Assembly (NCBI RefSeq): GCF_020616555.1
Contig: NZ_CP085174.1
Coordinates: 1-64,000, forward strand
Length of the DNA stretch: 64,000 nt
Source of the DNA: Streptomyces longhuiensis
Lineage (GTDB): Bacteria; Actinomycetota; Actinomycetes; Streptomycetales; Streptomycetaceae
Direction of reading: 5' to 3'
In this document: piece after piece, positions 51,148 to 59,503 of the stretch
Layout: each line of letters starts with the position of its first letter
How positions within the stretch are numbered: position 1 is the stretch's first letter
Made by a program: the position numbers and the translations under genes
The notes under the pieces: model-generated
The model's database searches: none
Told to the model about the DNA's origin: nothing
Seen by the model: the letters and a program-made list of their open reading frames with translations, nothing else

Positions 51148-51282
51148 TCACAGGACGGTGCCGATAAGGGCCCGGCGGTCGCCGGAGACCGCGCAGCGGC
51201 GGGCGGCGAGGCCGTGCTCGAGGGGCTCGCCGATCTGCTCGCACAGCAGCGCCAGCACGTCGGCGGCCTCGGCGTCCGACCG
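51148..51282 (-). pseudogene. HTH DNA-binding protein, copy 4, C-terminal fragment
   Basis: Encodes SDAEAADVLALLCEQIGEPL then EHGLAARRCAVSGDRRALIG, TVL and TGA. Only the last ~45 residues survive. It ends where the chaplin-bearing repeat begins. Confidence 0.7.
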
Positions 51283-51521
51283 CCCCCGCGAAGAAGACAT
51301 CGCCACCGCGAAATCGGGCTCCCTTCCCCGAGCGCTGACAAGACACGACGTCAGGCCGTGCTGTGTGGCATGAGGCGGGATACCTGATTCTGGTCGTGTC
51401 TCCACGGCTGATGGCGCGTTAGCCAGGCGGCCGCCCGAACGGTGTCGAGGATCTTCGCGACCAGGACGGCGCCCAGGCCCTGCACAGGCAGGCCCCCTCA
51501 CGAACGCAAAGAGAGCGAGTC

Positions 51522-51761
51522 ATGATCCTCATGAAGAAGACGCTTGCCGTCGCAGCTGTCACCGGTGCCGTCGTCCTGGGTGGCGCAGGCTTCGCGGCCG
51601 CCGACTCCGGCGCCGAAGGCTACGCGGTGGGCTCCCCCGGCGTGCTCTCCGGCAACCTGGTGCAGGCGCCCATCCACATTCCCCTCAACGTCTGCGGCAA
51701 CACCGTCAACGTCATCGGGCTGCTCAACCCGACCTTCGGCAACACCTGCGTCAACCGCTGA
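51522..51761 (+). CDS. Short chaplin, copy 2
   Basis: Protein identical to 12546-12785: signal peptide, then one chaplin domain with CGNTVNVIGLLNPTFGNTC. The leader has CGCAAAGAGAGCGAGTC before the ATG, as in copy 1. Unlike copy 1 it keeps an intact terminator at 51890-51929, so its mRNA may be the more stable one. It would be secreted and assemble on aerial hyphae and spores. Confidence 0.93.
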   Translation: MILMKKTLAVAAVTGAVVLGGAGFAAADSGAEGYAVGSPGVLSGNLVQAPIHIPLNVCGNTVNVIGLLNPTFGNTCVNR

Positions 51762-51889
51762 CCTGACCCAGCTCCCAGACAAAGCCCCGTCGGACCCCGT
51801 GTCTGCAGGGATGCTCGGCGGCAGGACTTCCTCCCCGGCCACCACGCCCCCGCATCGACAGCCACCGACGTCTGACGGCAGCAGGTAAA

Positions 51890-51929
51890 GGGCCGGAGCA
51901 CTGCCGATGCAACGGCAGTGCTCCGGCCC
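51890..51929 (+). terminator. 17-bp stem terminator of chaplin copy 2
   Basis: GGGCCGGAGCACTGCCG and CGGCAGTGCTCCGGCCC around ATGCAA. In copy 1 the loop and half the right arm are deleted. Confidence 0.8.
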
Positions 51930-52045
51930 CTCTGTGCGCCCGCGCAGTCAGACCCGTGCCAGCGATTTGGGCCGGTGCCGACGCCGGCAAGTCCCACCAC
52001 CACTCACAGCGGTGGCGGGACGTGGTTGCGAGCGGGCGACGGCCT

Positions 52046-52309
52046 TCAGCGGGCAGCGCGGAGTTGCTGGGGGTTCGCGGCGATGGCGGTGCAGGGGATC
52101 GGGTCGCGGATGACGACGGATATCGCAGTGTCGGGGCAGCCGCTGGCGGGGCGCAGAGCGAGTCCTAGGACGGCTCCGTACGCCTCGTCGAGGCCCGTGA
52201 GGGAGACGACCAGGACATCTTGATAGTCGGACAGAGTCCGGACGTCTGCGCGCCAGACCTCCCGGGCGCTCTCGATCGCCGCCTCTTCCTTCATGGTCTT
52301 CCCACTCAC
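52046..52309 (-). pseudogene. MazF-like toxin paralog, C-terminally truncated
   Basis: VWRADVRTLSDYQDVLVVSL, TGLDEAYGAVLGLALRPASG and PIPCTAIAANPQQLRAAR match the toxin at 15640-15948, but the last ~28 residues (FAEATYRGTVHPATM onward) are missing. An N-terminal extension MSGKTMKEEAAIESARE differs from the intact toxin. No antitoxin gene precedes it. It is probably inactive. Confidence 0.65.
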
Positions 52310-52410
52310 GGTGAGCAGCGCGCGCCGAATCTCAGGCTACCGATCCCGGCTGTTGCGCTCAGCCGGTTGAGGCTGACACGGCGGGTACGCCCACGAGTAT
52401 GCTATTTGGT

Positions 52411-52647
52411 ATGACGACTCGTAAGCGCGTGACGGTGAGTCTGCCCATAGACGTTCTTGAGGCAGCAACCAACGAGGCCGGCGGGAACCTGTCGGCGTAC
52501 GCGGCGAAGGCCCTCATGGCGCAGGCCGTGCGGGACTCCGCCGCCCGGCTGACCCGGTGGCAGGAGTCCCGCCGCGACACGCTGGCCGAACTCGACGAGC
52601 TGCAACTCGACGCCCTGGACGAACTGAACGGCGGGAGTGCAGCGTGA
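52411..52647 (+). CDS. Ribbon-helix-helix antitoxin
   Basis: 78 residues from the ATG at 52411: MTTRKRVTVSLPIDVLEAAT, NEAGGNLSAYAAKALMAQAV, then an acidic tail DELQLDALDELNGGSAA. A typical CopG/MazE-like DNA-binding N-terminus with a toxin-binding tail. TATGCT lies seven bases before the ATG, so the message is probably leaderless. It precedes the toxin with a GTGA overlap. Confidence 0.8.
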   Translation: MTTRKRVTVSLPIDVLEAATNEAGGNLSAYAAKALMAQAVRDSAARLTRWQESRRDTLAELDELQLDALDELNGGSAA

Positions 52648-52979
52648 GCGACGGTCTTCCGCCGCTGCGGCGCGGCCAGGCATGGGAGATCCCGGGCCGG
52701 CGCAGCGGGCACACCCTGCTCGTGGTCGAGGCGGACCCGGCACTGTCGGTGTTCCCGCGTACTGCGGTGACGGTGCTCGTGGACACCACCGGCACAGCTC
52801 CCGACACGCTGTTGTCGAACCGGATCACCGCACCGGTCACGGGCGATGTGATCGGCACGCAGATCATGACGCTCACGGTCTCCGCGATCACTGCGGGCAA
52901 ATACCTCGGGATCGTCCCCGAGGAGGAGATGAACGCCGTCGCCCGCACCCTGCGCATCGCCCTGGACCTCACCGACTGA
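52644..52979 (+). CDS. MazF/PemK-like toxin, second family
   Basis: 111 residues from the GTG at 52644: VSDGLPPLRRGQAWEIPGRR (the RRGxxW start typical of MazF), HTLLVVEADPALSVF, a strand-rich middle, and the final helix EEEMNAVARTLRIALDL. It is not a close relative of the toxin at 15640. The GTG overlaps the antitoxin stop. Likely an mRNA-cleaving toxin held by the preceding antitoxin. Confidence 0.72.
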   Translation: MSDGLPPLRRGQAWEIPGRRSGHTLLVVEADPALSVFPRTAVTVLVDTTGTAPDTLLSNRITAPVTGDVIGTQIMTLTVSAITAGKYLGIVPEEEMNAVARTLRIALDLTD

Positions 52980-53160
52980 TAGGGCGCCTGCGCACGGGGC
53001 TTTGGGTGGGCACACGGGAGCCCTGTGCGGCCTTCTGCAGGTTCTGGCTACGCGAGGAGATGTTGATCGGGAGTCGTTTGTCGACGGCTTCGGGTGTCCG
53101 CTGACAACGAAGTCGGCCCGGTGCAGGTCGTTGACCTGGGCGGGCCTGATTGACTGGCAG

Positions 53161-53772
53161 TCACGGTGCTGTGTGGTCGCGGACGTAGGCCCTGATCCGG
53201 CCGTAGGCGATCGAGGTGTCGTGCTCATCCATGAGACTCACCCAGATCTCCATGGAGGTTCGGCCTGCTTCGATCATGGGATCGATGAGGTGTTGGACGG
53301 GATCGATGACCGTGGAGCGGCGAGGCAGCGGCTTGCGGGGCTGGGGTTCTGGGCTGTCCAGGGCAGCGCGGACGGTTCGCCAGGTGACGTGATGCCGTTT
53401 GACCAGTGCTCTCCCCGACAGGCCCTCGGCTTCTGCGTCGCGGCGAATGCGCTGATAGAGCTCGGACTTTGTGGTGCGCTTCGGCTTCCGCGGCGGGCCC
53501 GCCTTGCGGCGTCGGCGGGGAGGTCGAGCATCAGAAAGGACCCGTTCCAGCACCTCGGGTGAGCGGCCTGAGAGGGCTGCGAGTCGTTCAAGTCGGGGTC
53601 TACCGAACCAGTTCGGGGTGCCGGTCAGGAAGCCGTGGAGGTAGCTGGGCTTGAGATGGTTGGCGCGGGCCAGGCGGCGGACGTAGGAGTCGGTGGTCTC
53701 GCCGAACTGCGGACGGACCTGGACCGGGAGCCGGTCCAGGCGCTCAGCGAGGGCGTCGGATGTGCCGTTCAT
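53161..53772 (-). CDS. TniQ-like protein
   Basis: 203 residues from the ATG at 53772. The N-terminal half is the TniQ pattern LPVQVRPQFGETTDSYVRRL then ARANHLKPSYLHGFLTGTPN, used in Tn5053/Tn7-like transposition for target choice. The C-terminal half has HTH-like YQRIRRDAEAEGLSGRALVK and TWRTVRAALDSPEP, like IstA-type domains. ATGA overlap with the TniB fragment upstream. It is cut off from a transposase, so it is probably a remnant. Confidence 0.65.
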   Translation of the reverse strand: MNGTSDALAERLDRLPVQVRPQFGETTDSYVRRLARANHLKPSYLHGFLTGTPNWFGRPRLERLAALSGRSPEVLERVLSDARPPRRRRKAGPPRKPKRTTKSELYQRIRRDAEAEGLSGRALVKRHHVTWRTVRAALDSPEPQPRKPLPRRSTVIDPVQHLIDPMIEAGRTSMEIWVSLMDEHDTSIAYGRIRAYVRDHTAP

Positions 53773-54140
53773 CGCCGGGTGCCGGACCTGGAGCGGGGAC
53801 GGGTGGTCTCGGCGGTGTGGTCGAGCGGGATGGCTTCGAGACTCTGCTTCGTGATCTTTTCGGTGCCGGTGAGGATGGCATCGATCGCGGCTCCGCGGAT
53901 CTGGTGGGAGAGTGCTCCGATCATGCCGCCGGTCCGGTGGTGCAGATAGCGGTCCAGGCCGGTGAGAGTGCCCGGCTTGTGGTCGTGCAGGAGGAGTGTC
54001 TGTTCCAAGGTGGCGACGAGCCCCTGCCATTCCGGGCCGTAGGGAAACGGCTCGGTGGTGATGAGCGTGAAGCGTCCGGCGATCTGGGCCCCGCGGGTGC
54101 CGGACAGCAAATCACTGTGCTCGATGTCGATGCCGGCATA
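53769..54140 (-). pseudogene. TniB-like ATPase, C-terminal fragment
   Basis: YAGIDIEHSDLLSGTRGAQI, YGPEWQGLVATLEQTLLLHD, then HHRTGGMIGALSHQIRGAAI and KITKQSLEAIPLDHTAE are the last third of a TniB-type AAA protein. The Walker A and B motifs are absent. It is fused at about 54140 to the end of another gene. Confidence 0.65.
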
Positions 54141-54312
54141 GCTCGGTCGGATTGAGCGCCTCGACTTCCCACTGCACCGGCTGGTCAGGGTCGAGTCCGT
54201 ATCGGCGTGCGAACCCAACGACGTCTTCGGCAAGTAAGGCCTTTGACCGTGACGGCACCGCCGAACGCCAGGTGCTGACGATCCCCCCGACGACGGCCTC
54301 GCCCTCCAGCAC
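54140..54312 (-). pseudogene. Gene fragment fused to the TniB remnant
   Basis: From an ATG at 54312: MLEGEAVVGGIVSTWRSAVP, DVVGFARRYGLDPDQPVQWE, VEALNPTEL, after which the frame changes into TniB. The product is unknown. It starts inside the hairpin that follows the IS transposase. Confidence 0.4.
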
Positions 54313-54332
54313 TACAAGGGCGAGGCCGTCGT
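54290..54332. terminator. 16-bp stem hairpin
   Basis: ACGACGGCCTCGCCCT (54290-54305) and AGGGCGAGGCCGTCGT (54317-54332). It sits between the IS transposase end and the upstream fragment and can stop transcription from the IS. Confidence 0.65.
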
Positions 54333-55247
54333 TCGGTGCTGCGGCTGCTTACGGCCTGTTGTTGAGTGCTGGTCACAACCATTCGTTGATGGATGCGACC
54401 AACACGGTCGCTTCGTAGGGACGGCTAGCTTGTCGTACCTCGTGGCGACAGCCCGGTGGCGCTTGCGTCGGTTGATCCCGCACTCGACCACGTGCCGCTG
54501 CTTGTAATCATCCGTGTCGAACTTCGGCGGCCGCCCGCCACGCGAGCCGAGACCCAGCCTGTTAGGAACCCGGTCCGCAGGCACCGGAATCGTGGCCTTG
54601 ATCCCACGTCTGCGCAGGTAGGAGCGATTGCTGCGGGAGTCGTACGCCTTGTCTGCCCGCACCCGGTCGGGTCGCTTGCGCGGCCTGCCCAAACCGATCC
54701 GGGGAACCCGGATCGCTTCCAGGACGGGCTCGAACTGCGGGGAGTCGCCACGCTGTCCGGCCGTGATCACGAGAGCCAAGGGCTTCTGCCCCTGCTCCAC
54801 CGCAAGGTGGATCTTGCTCGTCAGACCACCCCGGGAGCGTCCGAGTCCGTGGTTGCCCGGCTCGACGAAGACCCCGCCGGGCGGCTCCTTCTGGAAGTCC
54901 CCCTCTTTCGCCGCCCCGGCGGCGTGCTGGTGAGCACGGCAGACGGTGGAGTCGACGTTCACATCCCAGATGATCAGGCCCTTCGAGTCTGCCTCTGCCT
55001 GGAGCTGGGTGAGGATCCTCGCCCAGGTGCCGTCTCGCTGCCAGCGACGGAACAGGTCATAGACACGGTCCCACGGGCCAAATCTTTCTGGCACGTCCCG
55101 CCATGGGGCACCGGTTCGGGTCCGCCACCGTATGCCATCGATCAACTGCCGCCGCGTCCACAGTTGTGGACGCCCCAGCTTGATACCCCGCGGCAGCAAC
55201 GGCTCAAGCCTGGCCCACTGCCCATTCGTCAGATCACCACGCATCAC
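54312..55247 (-). CDS. IS5-family transposase with C-terminal frameshift
   Basis: 311 codons as read. N-terminus [20 protein letters not shown], then [23 protein letters not shown] residues are in [33 protein letters not shown] and [20 protein letters not shown]. Near 54425 one missing base changes the natural end (expected [16 protein letters not shown], stop at 54372) into a longer basic tail. All catalytic residues precede the slip, so activity is possible. The element is inserted in HTH copy 5, in the right half of the palindrome. Confidence 0.82.
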   Translation of the reverse strand: MMRGDLTNGQWARLEPLLPRGIKLGRPQLWTRRQLIDGIRWRTRTGAPWRDVPERFGPWDRVYDLFRRWQRDGTWARILTQLQAEADSKGLIIWDVNVDSTVCRAHQHAAGAAKEGDFQKEPPGGVFVEPGNHGLGRSRGGLTSKIHLAVEQGQKPLALVITAGQRGDSPQFEPVLEAIRVPRIGLGRPRKRPDRVRADKAYDSRSNRSYLRRRGIKATIPVPADRVPNRLGLGSRGGRPPKFDTDDYKQRHVVECGINRRKRHRAVATRYDKLAVPTKRPCWSHPSTNGCDQHSTTGRKQPQHRTTASPL

Positions 55248-55275
55248 GACAGCTGATCGTCAACGAACAAGATCC
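54345..55275. mobile_element. IS5-type insertion sequence
   Basis: Right end near 55255-55275 directly joins HTH coding sequence (CACGTGCGAGACACCTCGG). Left end is near 54345-54360. The two ends share an imperfect inverted TGTT.GTTGA motif; I could not fix exact boundaries or a target duplication. Confidence 0.6.
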
Positions 55276-55440
55276 ACGTGCGAGACACCTCGGTGCCGGC
55301 CGTGACCGCGTCGTGGATCGCGGCCAGGGCGTAGGCGACGTCGAGCAGCCGGTAGGCCTGCGCGCGGGAGATGCCGCACTCCGCCCCGCAGTACGAGGCC
55401 CAACTGCTGTGGCCGAGAGGGACAGATTGCTCGCCGCCGC
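55276..55440 (-). pseudogene. HTH DNA-binding protein, copy 5, fragment
   Basis: Encodes VPLGHSSWASYCGAECGISR, AQAYRLLDVAYALAAIHDAV, TAGTEVSRT, then the IS. Both flanks of the gene are lost. The palindrome is cut in its left half by the insertion. Confidence 0.75.
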
Positions 55441-56179
55441 GACCCACGGCCTCAAGGCAACGGCTCGGTGAGTCCAGATCCACTCATCGGCCCTGCCTGC
55501 GCGCTCTCTGCGGGCAGCCGGGGCTCTCTGTTCCGTCCCGCCATTCGCCAGCAACCCAATACTTTCCACTCAAAGCGAGACAACGAATTGACCACTCTCG
55601 CAATCTTCACACCTCCTCCACACCACAAAGAAATTCGTCACGTTGAGTCACATTCAATTTCCCCCTTTTTGTGTTGTTTATGGCGTTTTGTGCAGCCTTA
55701 TTTAAGATCTGGCTGGGTTATTCAATCGCGATTCCACGGCGCGCCTTCTCACATTCAGTGACCGGGGTGTCCAGTTTGGCCATCTAGGGGCAGTACGCCG
55801 CGATGGGGGATATTGCGCCAGCGTGGGGGCCGCCCTAACGATGGCTTCTTGGATTGAGCGCACGGCTACTCCCCCATGCAGCGGAATCGCGTGATGACAC
55901 CTCAGATGCGTTTGGAACTTGGCGAGTTGTTTCCCTCCGAAGAGGTGGATCGCCGAATCAATAGCGAGCAGAATGGTCGTTTCGCGGCGATTGTGCCTTA
56001 TTCATGATCTGTTAGATACTCGTCCAAATCGCATTGCTGAGAGCGGCGCCCGCGCAGAGTCTCTGGCAGACGTCGTCGCTGTGGTGGGTCTCGGAATGAC
56101 TTATGGTCAGTCCACATCTGGAGGGGGGCCAGATCTGATGCCCCCTCTGGGCATCAACCATGCAGGGAGAAAGACGAAA
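55441..56179. other. A+T-richer gap without a supported gene
   Basis: From about 55550 to 55760 base composition falls to near 45-50 percent G+C (TTTCCCCCTTTTTGTGTTGT, CCTTATTTAAGATC). No protein-like frame is seen on either strand. It precedes the secreted-protein operon and may hold its promoter. Confidence 0.5.
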
Positions 56180-56644
56180 ATGTTTCGCATAGCTCCGCCC
56201 CGTGCCATTGCAGCCGCTCTGGGCGGCGCCATCCTCGCCGGTGTCATGGCGGGCTCGGCCTCTGCGGTCTCCTGGGGCACACTGACTGCTTCTTACGACG
56301 GGAAGAGCCGCGCGAGCGGCTACGGTGACTTCTACAACAGCGGAGCCACCTACGCGAAGAACAAGGTTTTGACCAAGGACCTTTCCGCAGACGGCAACAC
56401 CGTCTACGCGGCGACGAATTTCCTTTTCTTCGGCGACACCTCCACCGGGGGTCAGGGCTGGGTGGACAACGGCTACGCGAGCACACCGGAGCACAACCAC
56501 ACCTACTACGTCACCAATTACCTGTCGAAGGGCCTCGACTCAAACAGCGAGAAGGCTCGTGGCGACATCAGAGTGTGTGTCCAGCTCGGGTTCCCCGTGT
56601 CCGACAGCTGCTCGGCCCATGCCTACCCCACGTTCAGCTACTGA
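56180..56644 (+). CDS. Secreted protein of the ABC-transporter cassette
   Basis: 154 residues from the ATG at 56180 with AGGGAG upstream. Signal peptide MFRIAPPRAIAAALGGAILA then GVMAGSASA. Mature part of about 125 residues: VSWGTLTASYDGKSRASGYG, FYNSGATYAKNKVL, an aromatic-rich centre (AATNFLFFGDTSTGGQGWVD), and two cysteines near the end (RVCVQLGFPVSDSCSAHAYP). It is followed by an ATP-binding protein and two membrane proteins. A bacteriocin-like or signalling protein is possible; no family recognised. Confidence 0.7.
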   Translation: MFRIAPPRAIAAALGGAILAGVMAGSASAVSWGTLTASYDGKSRASGYGDFYNSGATYAKNKVLTKDLSADGNTVYAATNFLFFGDTSTGGQGWVDNGYASTPEHNHTYYVTNYLSKGLDSNSEKARGDIRVCVQLGFPVSDSCSAHAYPTFSY

Positions 56645-56680
56645 GCCGGTAGGCGTCGAAAGCTTTAAGGGATTCTCTCT

Positions 56681-57487
56681 ATGAACCACTCCCCTCGCGG
56701 GGAGCACGAGCCGTGCGGCAACACTGCCGCACGGCTTTGTGCCCGCGGCCTCATCGTCCGCTACCGCAACAAGAGCGTGCTGGATATCCCGTCGCTGACT
56801 CTGGGATCCGGGATCACTGCCCTCACCGGGGCGAACGGTGCCGGTAAGTCCACGCTCCTCAAGGTCTTTGCCCTCCTGGTGCCGCCCACGGCAGGGCAGA
56901 TCGCCCTCGGCGATGACGACGTCACCCCTCGCAGCGCTGGCGCCGCCTACCGAAAGTCGGTGGGATACCTGCCGCAAAACGCCGATTTCCCGGGCCACTT
57001 CACTGTCGAGGAAGCGGTCACCTACTCGGCCTGGCTGCGCGGGATCAAGTCGCGCAACCGGCGGGAGGCAGTGCAGACGCTCATCGAGCGGCTCGACCTG
57101 GGCTCCCAAGCCGGCACTCGTCTGAAATTCCTCTCTGGAGGAAACCGGCAGCGGGCTTACATCGCACAGGCCATCGTCCATGACCCCGCGGTTCTGCTCC
57201 TGGATGAGCCGACTACCGGCATTGATGTGGAGCACCGGATCGAGTTGCGCGAGCTGCTCAGCCGCGTCGGCCGTGACCGTTGTGTCGTGATGAGCACGCA
57301 CCACACCGAGGACATCGAACTCCTCTCACACCGGGTCGTATCGCTGCGCGAAGGGCGGGTGGTCTTCGACGGCACCCCGGCAGACCTCATCGGACAGGTG
57401 GAAGGCGCAGCCCAGAATGCTGCCGAACCCACCCCGGAGGCACGTGCCATCGAAATCGCCCTGCGCCGTATGGGAGGCACCGCGTGA
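56681..57487 (+). CDS. ABC transporter ATP-binding protein
   Basis: 268 residues. Walker A GANGAGKST (50-58), Q-loop at Gln99 (YLPQN), signature LSGGNRQR (151-158), Walker B VLLLDEP (171-177) and switch His near 217 are all intact. The closest style is the single-domain ATPase of ABC-2 or bacteriocin-immunity exporters. The gene begins 36 bases after the secreted-protein gene and overlaps the permease start by GTGA, so all are one operon. Confidence 0.92.
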   Translation: MNHSPRGEHEPCGNTAARLCARGLIVRYRNKSVLDIPSLTLGSGITALTGANGAGKSTLLKVFALLVPPTAGQIALGDDDVTPRSAGAAYRKSVGYLPQNADFPGHFTVEEAVTYSAWLRGIKSRNRREAVQTLIERLDLGSQAGTRLKFLSGGNRQRAYIAQAIVHDPAVLLLDEPTTGIDVEHRIELRELLSRVGRDRCVVMSTHHTEDIELLSHRVVSLREGRVVFDGTPADLIGQVEGAAQNAAEPTPEARAIEIALRRMGGTA

Positions 57488-58695
57488 ACATCACCTCCCT
57501 GCTGATGCGGCGTTCTCTCGGCCGCACCCTGTTCCCTGTGTTCCTGGTTCTGGTGCTGCTCAACACGCTGCTGCGGTCGATGAACTGGCGCTACGAGTGG
57601 ATGTGGGCGGTCTACCAGTACAACTTCACGGTGGTCCTGCTCGGCCCGCTGCTGGCCGGCGTCGCCGGGTGGGAGGGCTACCGGCTGGCCCGGTCCCGCC
57701 ATTTCCTAAGCTCCCATCACCGTCCCATCGCGATGCTCACCTCGGCATGGGCAGCCTTGTTCGCCTGGTGCGCACTGGCATTCCTGCTGGGGCTTGGCGT
57801 GGTCTTCGCGATCACCGCGGCCGCAGGGACCCCCCAGTGGCCTGGGCTGCGTGGACTGCTCACTCCGATCCCCGCCCTGGCGCTGCTGGCCCTGGAGTGC
57901 GCCGGAGGCCTCGCCGCGGGATGGCTCTCCCACAGCCGGCTTGCCGCGCCGCTCGCCGCCATCGTCGTCTTCCTGGCCACTTTGCTCCTCTACACGAGCA
58001 GCTTCTCCGTCTTCGTCACCGTCGGGGGCGCGACCGGCTCTTTGATCGGCCTTCGGCCCAAGCTGGGCACACAGATGGCCCAGTCACTGTTCTTCACGCT
58101 CGCGACCCTGCTGGCACTTTTCGTCGGCGCCTGGCTCGCCAGTTGGTACCGCAGCCCCCGGTGGCCGGTGATGGCCCTCGTCTGTGCCCTCACCATCGGT
58201 TCCGCGGTCTACGCCACGTCCAGGGATCACCTCTACCTCGAGGCCCGCTCCGGTGACGTGGTGTGCTCGGGCAAGGCCCCTGAGATCTGCCTGGGCCGCA
58301 GCTACACGCGCTTCGAGCCCCAACTCAGGGCACACCTCACCCCCTACAACAAGGCCCTGGCCAGCATCGGGGTCACCGCGCCGGCCACCTACCGCCAGGA
58401 CGCCACCTCCACCGGACGAGACCTCGGCCAACTCGACCTGGCCACGGTCACCGGGAAGACAGACGCGCTCGTGGACATGGTGCTGGGCACGTACTACGGA
58501 TCCCGCTGCGAAATCCGCCCGGGCTCCGCCATGGAGAAGAACTACACCAACGCGCGCTTCTGGCTCGCCCAGTCCGTAGGCGCCGAGACCTATGACGATC
58601 GCGGCGTAGACCCAGTGATCGTCAAGGGAACGGTGCCAGAACGGACGAAGGCCGCACACGCGGCGTTTGCTGGGCTCATGGCCTGCCATGGCTGA
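57484..58695 (+). CDS. ABC transporter membrane protein with large external domain
   Basis: 403 residues from a GTG at 57484. About six transmembrane helices in the first 260 residues (LFPVFLVLVLLNTLL, FTVVLLGPLLAGVAGWEGY, AALFAWCALAFLLGLGVVFA and others). A C-terminal external domain follows with two cysteines in GDVVCSGKAPEICLGRSYT and ends LMACHG. It pairs with the ATPase. It overlaps the next gene by 8 bases. Substrate unknown; export of, or immunity to, the secreted protein is the natural guess. Confidence 0.8.
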   Translation: MNITSLLMRRSLGRTLFPVFLVLVLLNTLLRSMNWRYEWMWAVYQYNFTVVLLGPLLAGVAGWEGYRLARSRHFLSSHHRPIAMLTSAWAALFAWCALAFLLGLGVVFAITAAAGTPQWPGLRGLLTPIPALALLALECAGGLAAGWLSHSRLAAPLAAIVVFLATLLLYTSSFSVFVTVGGATGSLIGLRPKLGTQMAQSLFFTLATLLALFVGAWLASWYRSPRWPVMALVCALTIGSAVYATSRDHLYLEARSGDVVCSGKAPEICLGRSYTRFEPQLRAHLTPYNKALASIGVTAPATYRQDATSTGRDLGQLDLATVTGKTDALVDMVLGTYYGSRCEIRPGSAMEKNYTNARFWLAQSVGAETYDDRGVDPVIVKGTVPERTKAAHAAFAGLMACHG

Positions 58696-59281
58696 GATCG
58701 CGAAAGGGGCCCTGCTGTACGTCCGCCGCTGGCGGCTCCATGTGCAGGCCCTGGCCGCAGTTGCGTGTGGTCTCCTGTGGCTTGCCGTGCCCCAGGACAA
58801 GTACGACGTCCCCGCCCGGGACGGAGTGACGGGCGCACTGTGGCCACTGGTACCAGGACTGTTCGCGGCAGTGCTTCCCCTCGCTCTGGGCACCGCAGCC
58901 GGCGTCGCCGAGCGACTGGCCCCGCATCCGTCACGCACCCGCCTGCTGGCAGTCGCCGCGATCGTGCTGCCCGCCCTAGCGATGGCCAGTTGCGGGGCCG
59001 TCACCAACAGCACGGTCGCCATGCGTAACACCATGCTCCTCACGGGCCTGGCCCTCTGCGGCAGTTGGCTCCTCCCCTCAGGAGCAGCGTGGGGGCCAGC
59101 CGTGCTCACACCCATGGTGATGTGGCTCGTGGGGACACGACCGTTCGGCTCGGTGGCCCCCTGGGCCGTCCTGCTCTTGCCCGGCGAGGTGACCTACGCC
59201 TGGACCGCGGCCGTAGTCCTCTTCTTCCTGGGAGCCGTCGTATACGTATGGCACGGTCCCCTCTGGGAGGAGCGAGCATAG
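58688..59281 (+). CDS. Second membrane protein of the ABC cassette
   Basis: 197 residues from the ATG at 58688. Six predicted helices, e.g. LHVQALAAVACGLLWLAVPQ, LWPLVPGLFAAVLPLALGTA, LLAVAAIVLPALAMASCGAV, VVLFFLGAVVYVWHGPL. No enzymatic motif. By position it is the second permease subunit. A strong terminator follows at 59338. Confidence 0.78.
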   Translation: MAEIAKGALLYVRRWRLHVQALAAVACGLLWLAVPQDKYDVPARDGVTGALWPLVPGLFAAVLPLALGTAAGVAERLAPHPSRTRLLAVAAIVLPALAMASCGAVTNSTVAMRNTMLLTGLALCGSWLLPSGAAWGPAVLTPMVMWLVGTRPFGSVAPWAVLLLPGEVTYAWTAAVVLFFLGAVVYVWHGPLWEERA

Positions 59282-59337
59282 GACTCTATGCCTGTACCAC
59301 CCGGGCGATCGGCGGCCTGGGTCAGACATCGGACATT

Positions 59338-59374
59338 GGGCGAGGAGGGCTCCAAATGGGAGCCCTCCTCGCCC
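59338..59374 (+). terminator. 16-bp stem terminator of the ABC operon
   Basis: GGGCGAGGAGGGCTCC (59338-59353) and GGAGCCCTCCTCGCCC (59359-59374) around AAATG, 56 bases after the last stop codon. Confidence 0.85.
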
Positions 59375-59503
59375 CCATTACCGAGAGGGTGGGTACACCG
59401 TCATTCGTCAGGGCAGCCACCGCCCGCCGCACCCCGACCCAGTGCCCCCGCCAGCGCTCACCCGGCCACCGCAACCGGTGAGCAGGCGTCATAAAGTAGC
59501 GAC

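Larger units (their letters stand above)
51282..51975 (+). repeat. ~0.7-kb direct repeat with chaplin gene, copy 2
   Basis: Partner of 12297-12993, about 39 kb away in the same orientation. The chaplin coding sequences are identical over 240 bases, so the duplication is recent or kept uniform by gene conversion. Confidence 0.85.
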
